In this document: positions 11,949 through 16,538 of the stretch, one piece after another | Numbering within the stretch: the stretch's first letter is position 1 | Layout of the letters: every line of letters begins with the position of its first letter | DNA from: Candidatus Aenigmatarchaeota archaeon | GTDB taxonomy: Archaea; Aenigmatarchaeota; Aenigmatarchaeia; PWEA01; JAGHBM01 | Length of the DNA: 16,538 bases | Assembly (NCBI GenBank): GCA_023133195.1 | Contig: JAGLWW010000003.1 | Coordinates: forward strand, 1-16,538 | Direction of reading: 5' to 3' | Translations under genes and position numbers: made by a program | The notes under the pieces: generated by a model | Databases searched by the model: none | Seen by the model: the letters and a program-made list of their open reading frames with translations, nothing else | What the model was told of the DNA's origin: nothing

Positions 11949-14726
11949 ATGAAAGAAATAAAAGTTCCATTTGGTCCGCAACATCCTGCTTTGCCGGAAC
12001 CTGTGCACTTTACAATAAGCCTTGAGGGGGAGACTGTAACGGGAGTAGACCTGTCTCTGGGCTACAACCACCGTGGCATAGAGAAGGGCTTCGAGAGTAG
12101 GGATTTCTTCAAGAGTATTTACCTTGCTGAGAGGGTGTGTGGTTTATGCCTACCAGGGAATACAGAAATAATACTAAAAAACGGGGACATCGTTAAAATA
12201 GGTGAATTTGTAAACAAGAATTTAATAGAAAACGACGGATGCGTACCTGTGAATCCTCCAAGTAATGTGTTGTCTTGGAAAGATAATACATCAACAATGA
12301 GCAAAGTAACGAACGTTGTGAGATTTCAAGCCCCAAAAACTTTATTGGAAATTAAGACAAATTACGGACCAGTTCTCAGGTTTACTCATGCACATCCAAT
12401 AATGATAGATACAAGAAAAGGACCCCAGTTCGTCAGAGCAGAGGAATTAAAAGAAGGGGATATGCTCTTTTCCCCCAGAAAAATAGAAATTTCTTCTGAC
12501 ATATCTTTGAATATAATAGATTATTTCTCAGAAGATTTTATGATAAATCTTGATGGCATGACTTATGAAAAAATAAAAAAAGAAGCGGAGGAAAAGTATG
12601 GTAGTCTAAAAGAGTTGGCCAAAAAAACAAAAATCTCGGTTTGGAGAATTTGGAGAATGAAATCAAGGTTTAGAATCTGGGAATTAAAAAGGATTTGCAA
12701 AGAATTGAATTTAAATTGGAGCAATGTGATATTAGGAGTTAAACAAGTTTCGAGACCTGGTGTTACAGTAAAATTTAAAAAATTTCAAATTAATGAAGAA
12801 ATGATGTATGTTTTGGGTTTAATTGCTTCTGATGGTTATTTCGGAAAAATAAGATATAACAAAAAAGATTTGAATCATAGAATTGGCTTCGTAAACAAAG
12901 AAAAGGAACTAATAAAAAGGGTTAGAGGTTTTCATGAATATTGGTTTCCAGAAAAAACGCTAGATGAAGGTATCATAAAAAGTGATACACCAAGAATAAG
13001 GATTTCGAATCCTGTTTTATCCTTTGTTGCATCTGGTCTTGGTTTGGGTTCTTTGAAAGATGAAAAAAGAGATATAAAGCAAATATTTAAATTACCGGAA
13101 AATTTGATTGCTTCATTTTTGGCAGGCTACTTCGATGGAGATGGAACATGCAGTTCAGCAAAAACTGATTTAGGGATCAAAATAGACACTTGTGATAAGT
13201 TAGCAGCCAAAAGGCTGCAACTTCTTTTGAAAAGAATAGGAATAGGGTCTTATATTTATTCTGGTAGATCAGGGGGTTTTAAAAATAGCATAAAATATAG
13301 AGTAACTATCAATAATAAGTTAGATACTTTAAAATTCATTGAAAAAATTAAACCACAACATCCTAAAAAACAAAAAATATTTCAAGAGATAAAGGAACAC
13401 TACAAAAACTCTAATACTTTCTCTTCACGGTTTCAATTAGCGCCAAAAAAATGCGGATTTTTGCTTGGAAAACTTAGAAAAAATTATAATATAATTCTTA
13501 GAAACAAGAGCGATAGAAAAAATTTAAGGAGTATTGAAAAAGGAAAAAATGCAATGAAATGGACGATTAGAAAATATTTAAAAGAAATGAAGGAAAAAAT
13601 TCCTAAAGATGATAAAGATTTAATAAAATTGGAGAAATTCCTTTCTGATGATTTCTTTTTAGTTTCCATAAAAGAAATAAAAGAAGTTAAATGCAAAGAT
13701 AACTTTGTTTTTGATTTGACTGTTGGTGGTGTCCATAATTTCATTCCAGAAGGAGCCTTTGTTGTTAGTAATTGCGGTCATTCACACAGCTCATGTTTCG
13801 TGAACGGGATGGAAAAAATAATAGGGGTGAAAGTCCCGGAGAGGGCCCAATATATACGGACTTTGGTTTTTGAGCTGTCCCGTATACATTCCCATTATTT
13901 GTATGCGGCCATGTGTGCTTACGAACTTGGTTACGATACGTTGTTTCATTTAATGTTCAGGGACAGGGAAAGTGTCATGGAGATTCTTGAGGAAATGACT
14001 GGAAACCGCGTTCATTACGTTATAAATAATTTCGGAGGTGTCCGCCGCGACTTCAAGATGAACACTGGGATAAGGGAAAGACTGGAAATTCTGAAGAAAA
14101 AGACAAAACATAATATAAAATACTTCAACAAGGAGTCATCAATACTGAAAAGAACGAGAGGCAGAGGGAGGATAAGCCACAAAGATGCCCTCGACTTGGG
14201 AATAGTCGGACCGAATGCAAGGGCTTCCGAAATTCCTATGGACACAAGAAAGGATGACCCATATTTTTCTTACGATGACGTAAAGTTCAAAATAGTAACT
14301 GGTAACGGCGGAGACATACTAACAAGGATAAACATGAGGCTTTACGAGACTTTGGAAAGTCTGAAGATAATAGACCAGCTTGTGGAAAAGATACCTAGGG
14401 GAAAAATAAAAGTTCCGGTAAGTTTCGCCAAAATAAAAAAAGCCGAAATAGCAACCCGGGTGGAAGCTCCGAGAGGGGAGCTTCTCTATTACATAAGGAC
14501 TTCTTCAGGCAAGAATTCTCCGGACAGGGTAAAGATAAGGACTCCCACTTATGCAACCATGAATGCCATCCCAACTTTGCTCACAGGACTCAGGCTGGCG
14601 GACGTGTCCATAGCAATAATGTCAATAGACCCGTGCATGTCCTGCACCGACAGAGTCACGATTGTGGACACAGACACTGGAAAGAGTAAAACAATTACAG
14701 GAGAGGAGTTAAGAAATGTTAAGTAA
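11949..14726 (+). CDS. mbhL: [NiFe]-hydrogenase large subunit MbhL, interrupted by an intein
   Basis: The precursor is 925 residues. Residues 67-608 are an intein and splicing leaves 383 residues, near the usual size of MbhL. The N-extein has GPQHPALPEPVHF and LGYNHRGIEKGFE, the family's NuoD-like start. After splicing, the first metal motif reads ERVCGLCGHSHSSCF with ligands Cys64 and Cys67 of the mature chain. The second is DPCMSCTDR with Cys896 and Cys899 (mature 354 and 357). All four [NiFe] ligands are therefore kept, unlike complex I NuoD or the sulfane reductase MbxL, so H2 chemistry is expected. GTGATAAA precedes the ATG, and the 3' end overlaps mbhM by 11 bases. The open frame is unbroken, so this is not a pseudogene. 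Confidence 0.93.
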   Translation: MKEIKVPFGPQHPALPEPVHFTISLEGETVTGVDLSLGYNHRGIEKGFESRDFFKSIYLAERVCGLCLPGNTEIILKNGDIVKIGEFVNKNLIENDGCVPVNPPSNVLSWKDNTSTMSKVTNVVRFQAPKTLLEIKTNYGPVLRFTHAHPIMIDTRKGPQFVRAEELKEGDMLFSPRKIEISSDISLNIIDYFSEDFMINLDGMTYEKIKKEAEEKYGSLKELAKKTKISVWRIWRMKSRFRIWELKRICKELNLNWSNVILGVKQVSRPGVTVKFKKFQINEEMMYVLGLIASDGYFGKIRYNKKDLNHRIGFVNKEKELIKRVRGFHEYWFPEKTLDEGIIKSDTPRIRISNPVLSFVASGLGLGSLKDEKRDIKQIFKLPENLIASFLAGYFDGDGTCSSAKTDLGIKIDTCDKLAAKRLQLLLKRIGIGSYIYSGRSGGFKNSIKYRVTINNKLDTLKFIEKIKPQHPKKQKIFQEIKEHYKNSNTFSSRFQLAPKKCGFLLGKLRKNYNIILRNKSDRKNLRSIEKGKNAMKWTIRKYLKEMKEKIPKDDKDLIKLEKFLSDDFFLVSIKEIKEVKCKDNFVFDLTVGGVHNFIPEGAFVVSNCGHSHSSCFVNGMEKIIGVKVPERAQYIRTLVFELSRIHSHYLYAAMCAYELGYDTLFHLMFRDRESVMEILEEMTGNRVHYVINNFGGVRRDFKMNTGIRERLEILKKKTKHNIKYFNKESSILKRTRGRGRISHKDALDLGIVGPNARASEIPMDTRKDDPYFSYDDVKFKIVTGNGGDILTRINMRLYETLESLKIIDQLVEKIPRGKIKVPVSFAKIKKAEIATRVEAPRGELLYYIRTSSGKNSPDRVKIRTPTYATMNAIPTLLTGLRLADVSIAIMSIDPCMSCTDRVTIVDTDTGKSKTITGEELRNVK
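12147..13772 (+). mobile_element. 542-residue intein with LAGLIDADG homing endonuclease in mbhL
   Basis: It runs from Cys1 (CLPGNTEI) to the terminal Asn (VHNFIPEGAFVVSN), with Cys as +1. Block B is FTHAHPI (Thr-x-x-His). A helix-turn-helix-like stretch (SLKELAKKTKISVWRIW, about 12602-12655) precedes the two endonuclease motifs, VLGLIASDGYF (near 12810) and LAGYFDGDGT (near 13120). Both catalytic Asp residues are present, so the enzyme may be active. The penultimate residue is Ser, not the usual His. The coding strand is visibly richer in A/T and Lys codons than its exteins, a sign of separate ancestry. Confidence 0.93.
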
Positions 14727-15576
14727 CATAATATTTCTGGTTTTGAAAGTATTTTTTGCGGGATTTTTCGGGTTGCTCTTCATGGGACTGATGAGGAAGC
14801 TTGCCGCAAGGTTCCAGCACAGGATAGGTCCTCCAATATGGCAGCCGTTCCTTGACGTGGCAAAACTCTTTTCAAAGGAAAATATAAAATCAAAGAGAGA
14901 GAGCCCATATCTTATATGGGGTCCGGTCATTTCTCTGACCGCCTATATTTCCATAATACTTCTGCTTCCGATAAGCGGTTTTTTTACCTTCAGCTTTTAC
15001 GGTTCCATAATTTACGTTATTTACCTTTTCCTTATGGGTGTCGCAGGCTACGTTATAGCAGGTTTTGCTTCCGGAAATCCCTACGGGGGAATAGGAAGCA
15101 GTAGAGAACTTGTCCAAGCTTTTGGTTTTGAGTTACCTTTTATAACAGCCCTCCTTGTTCCAACGGTTTTTAGTTTTTCTTTAACAACCGGTTACTTCTT
15201 TCTTTATCCCCTGGCATTTCTGGCTTTTTTGATTGCAGTTCAGGGAGAGCTTGCCCTGCCTCCGTTTCACATACCCCACGCAGAGCAGGAACTTGTAGCA
15301 GGAGTTTTCACGGAACTGTCCGGATACAAGTTGGGAATGTTCGAGCTGGCTTATGCCTTCAAGCTTTTTGCTTTATCTGCTCTGGTGACAATACTCTTTC
15401 TGGGAGGAGGAACCTTCTGGATTTTCCTGGGCAAATGTTTTATTGTAATAATAGTTTTGACTCTGGTTCGTGTTCTCTTTGCGAGGATGACCATAGACCA
15501 GTGCCTGAGAGTATTCTGGCTCGTGGCGGCGCCACTAGCCCTGTTGGATTTAATTAGAGTTTTGTTGATAGCATGA
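14716..15576 (+). CDS. mbhM: MbhM, NuoH-like membrane anchor subunit
   Basis: A membrane protein of 286 residues with about eight helices, joining the hydrogenase arm to the membrane. ARFQHRIGPPIWQPFLDVAKL at about residues 31-51 is the NuoH R-x-GP-x-QP-x-D-x-K-L signature. PFHIPHAEQELVAGVFTELSG at about residues 178-198 is the second, with the acidic residues of the quinone-site-like cavity that in Mbh lies on the ion path. GGAGTTAAGAA precedes the ATG. ATGA overlap with the nuclease gene. In Pyrococcus the ferredoxin gene mbhN comes next, but here it does not. Confidence 0.93.
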   Translation: MLSNIIFLVLKVFFAGFFGLLFMGLMRKLAARFQHRIGPPIWQPFLDVAKLFSKENIKSKRESPYLIWGPVISLTAYISIILLLPISGFFTFSFYGSIIYVIYLFLMGVAGYVIAGFASGNPYGGIGSSRELVQAFGFELPFITALLVPTVFSFSLTTGYFFLYPLAFLAFLIAVQGELALPPFHIPHAEQELVAGVFTELSGYKLGMFELAYAFKLFALSALVTILFLGGGTFWIFLGKCFIVIIVLTLVRVLFARMTIDQCLRVFWLVAAPLALLDLIRVLLIA

Positions 15577-16391
15577 CTTCCAAGATACCAGTATTTGTCA
15601 TAATCCTTGTGGTAGGCCTGGTCATTTTCATGGCTATTTATTACGTGGCTCAGTCAGAGAGAGAAGTTGGTTATGTTACAAGGGTCATAGACGGTGACAC
15701 GATAGAGCTAAACACCTCAGAAAAGGTCCGTTTTCTGGGGATAAATACCCCGGAGAAAGGGGAACCTTTTTACGCGGAGGCAAAGGAAAGACTGGAGCAG
15801 TTAGTAAAAAATAAGAAGATCTACATGGAAAAGGACAAAGTAGAAAATGATAAGTACGGACGTCTTCTGCGTTATATTTATCTGGAAGATGACATGGTAA
15901 ATTTAAAAATGATAGAGGAAGGTTATGCTAATGTGTACATGTTAAAACCAAATTATGCCCATGAAAGGCTTTTCAGAAGTGCGGAAGAAGTTGCAATAGA
16001 TTCTAGGCTGGGAATCTGGTCCTTAGTTTCCGAGGACAGGTGTTCCCCGTGTATAATTATAAAAGAGTTTAACTGGGATGCAGAGGGAAACGACTGCCAA
16101 AATCCCAACGGGGAGTGGGTTTCCTTTAAGAACATCTGTAACTTTGATTGCGACCTTACTGCATGGTCTGTAAAAGACGAGGGAAGAAAAATTTATATGT
16201 TCCCCAGTTTTATCTTAAGCCCAAAATCTTCAGTGAAATTATTGTCTGGGCCGGGCACTGATATTAGGGAAGAGCTTTACTGGAACAACAAAGGCTCCTG
16301 CAAGGCTGTATGGAATAATGACGGAGACACTCTTTATCTCAGGGATTCAGAAAATAGGTTTGTTCTTAGAGAATATTATAGTGTCAGATAA
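15573..16391 (+). CDS. Membrane-anchored thermonuclease (SNase) with C-terminal lamin-tail domain
   Basis: A protein of 272 residues. Residues 5-25 are a signal anchor. Residues about 32-150 are an SNase domain, a Ca2+-dependent endo/exonuclease for DNA and RNA. Asp40 in VIDGDTIEL, Arg53 in VRFLGINTPE, Glu61 of that run and Arg97 in DKYGRLL match the catalytic set. The Asp of the common IDTPE is Asn here, a frequent variant. Residues about 165-270 look like a lamin-tail (LTD) beta-sandwich (EWVSFKNI, LTAWSVKDEG, NNDGDTLYL), with several cysteines that could form disulfides outside. It should act on the outer face, perhaps for uptake of nucleotides. ATGA overlap ties it to the mbh operon. A mechanistic link to hydrogenase is not evident. 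Confidence 0.85.
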   Translation: MTSKIPVFVIILVVGLVIFMAIYYVAQSEREVGYVTRVIDGDTIELNTSEKVRFLGINTPEKGEPFYAEAKERLEQLVKNKKIYMEKDKVENDKYGRLLRYIYLEDDMVNLKMIEEGYANVYMLKPNYAHERLFRSAEEVAIDSRLGIWSLVSEDRCSPCIIIKEFNWDAEGNDCQNPNGEWVSFKNICNFDCDLTAWSVKDEGRKIYMFPSFILSPKSSVKLLSGPGTDIREELYWNNKGSCKAVWNNDGDTLYLRDSENRFVLREYYSVR

Positions 16392-16538
16392 TCAGGACTA
16401 TTCCGAAGAACATGAGTGTTATTATAACAAGTTTTGTCAAGAACATTTTTTTACTCAGTCTTTCCTTTATCAGATTGGGATAAAATATTGTGAGGAGCGT
16501 GGCAATCAGCAGCACGAAAAACGAAGACAGAGAAGTCA
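16384..16538 (-). CDS. Membrane protein, 3' end only (partial)
   Basis: On the minus strand an open frame enters from the window edge and stops at TGA (16386-16384). The visible 51 residues are two hydrophobic helices (SSFFVLLIATLLTIFY and KLVIITLMFFGIVLII) with a basic loop KERLSKK between. The start lies outside the window and no family can be named. It overlaps the end of the nuclease gene by 8 bases, tail to tail. Confidence 0.5.
   Translation of the reverse strand, partial: TSLSSFFVLLIATLLTIFYPNLIKERLSKKMFLTKLVIITLMFFGIVLII

Noticed and set aside
11949..14726. mbhL as a broken or fused gene because of its 925-residue length
   Set aside because: The excess is exactly one intein with complete splice blocks, and the exteins join into a full-length large subunit.

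Overview
This window is archaeal. Three things point that way: TATA-like boxes sit about 25 bases ahead of leaderless starts, there is a tRNA-Pro gene with archaeal-type introns and an encoded CCA, and there is a complete run of archaeal membrane-bound [NiFe]-hydrogenase (Mbh, group 4d) genes. Compact genes, several tiny membrane proteins, pilin-type secretion signals and an intron-rich tRNA would suit a DPANN or related uncultured archaeon, but that lineage call is inference.

Layout. Bases 1-2760 hold small accessory genes: a DNPH1-like nucleoside hydrolase/deoxyribosyltransferase, a protein with a long poly-lysine tail, a short unknown, a small membrane protein, a flavodoxin, and (minus strand) an A24-type prepilin-peptidase-like membrane protease. 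Bases 2780-2992 hold a symmetric TATA box and a tRNA-Pro(UGG) interrupted twice, in the anticodon loop and in the T-loop. Two unknown genes follow, then a minus-strand TlyA-like S4/2'-O-methyltransferase that diverges from the hydrogenase operon.

From 4606 to 15576 a single plus-strand operon follows the order known for Pyrococcus mbhA-M: Mrp-type Na+/H+ antiporter subunits (mbhA-H), then the mbhI-like lateral-helix subunit, the small subunit mbhJ, mbhK, the [NiFe] large subunit mbhL and the NuoH-like mbhM. In the known complex, electrons from reduced ferredoxin make H2 while the membrane arm pumps Na+/H+. The operon departs from this plan in several ways. (1) mbhL carries a 542-residue intein with a LAGLIDADG endonuclease, placed exactly before the second cysteine of the first [NiFe]-binding motif. 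(2) A 730-residue surface protein (pilin-type signal, NosD-like beta-helix, C-terminal Hint autoprocessing domain) lies between mbhH and mbhI. (3) A two-helix, four-histidine DUF4405/cytochrome-b-like protein lies between mbhJ and mbhK. (4) Two tiny translationally coupled ORFs with perfect hairpins lie at the A/B and E/F junctions. (5) No mbhN ferredoxin gene follows mbhM. In its place is a membrane-anchored thermonuclease with a lamin-tail domain.

The window ends in the 3' part of a minus-strand membrane protein gene. No stretch over 300 bases lacks a gene. No CRISPR array, insertion sequence or rRNA was seen.
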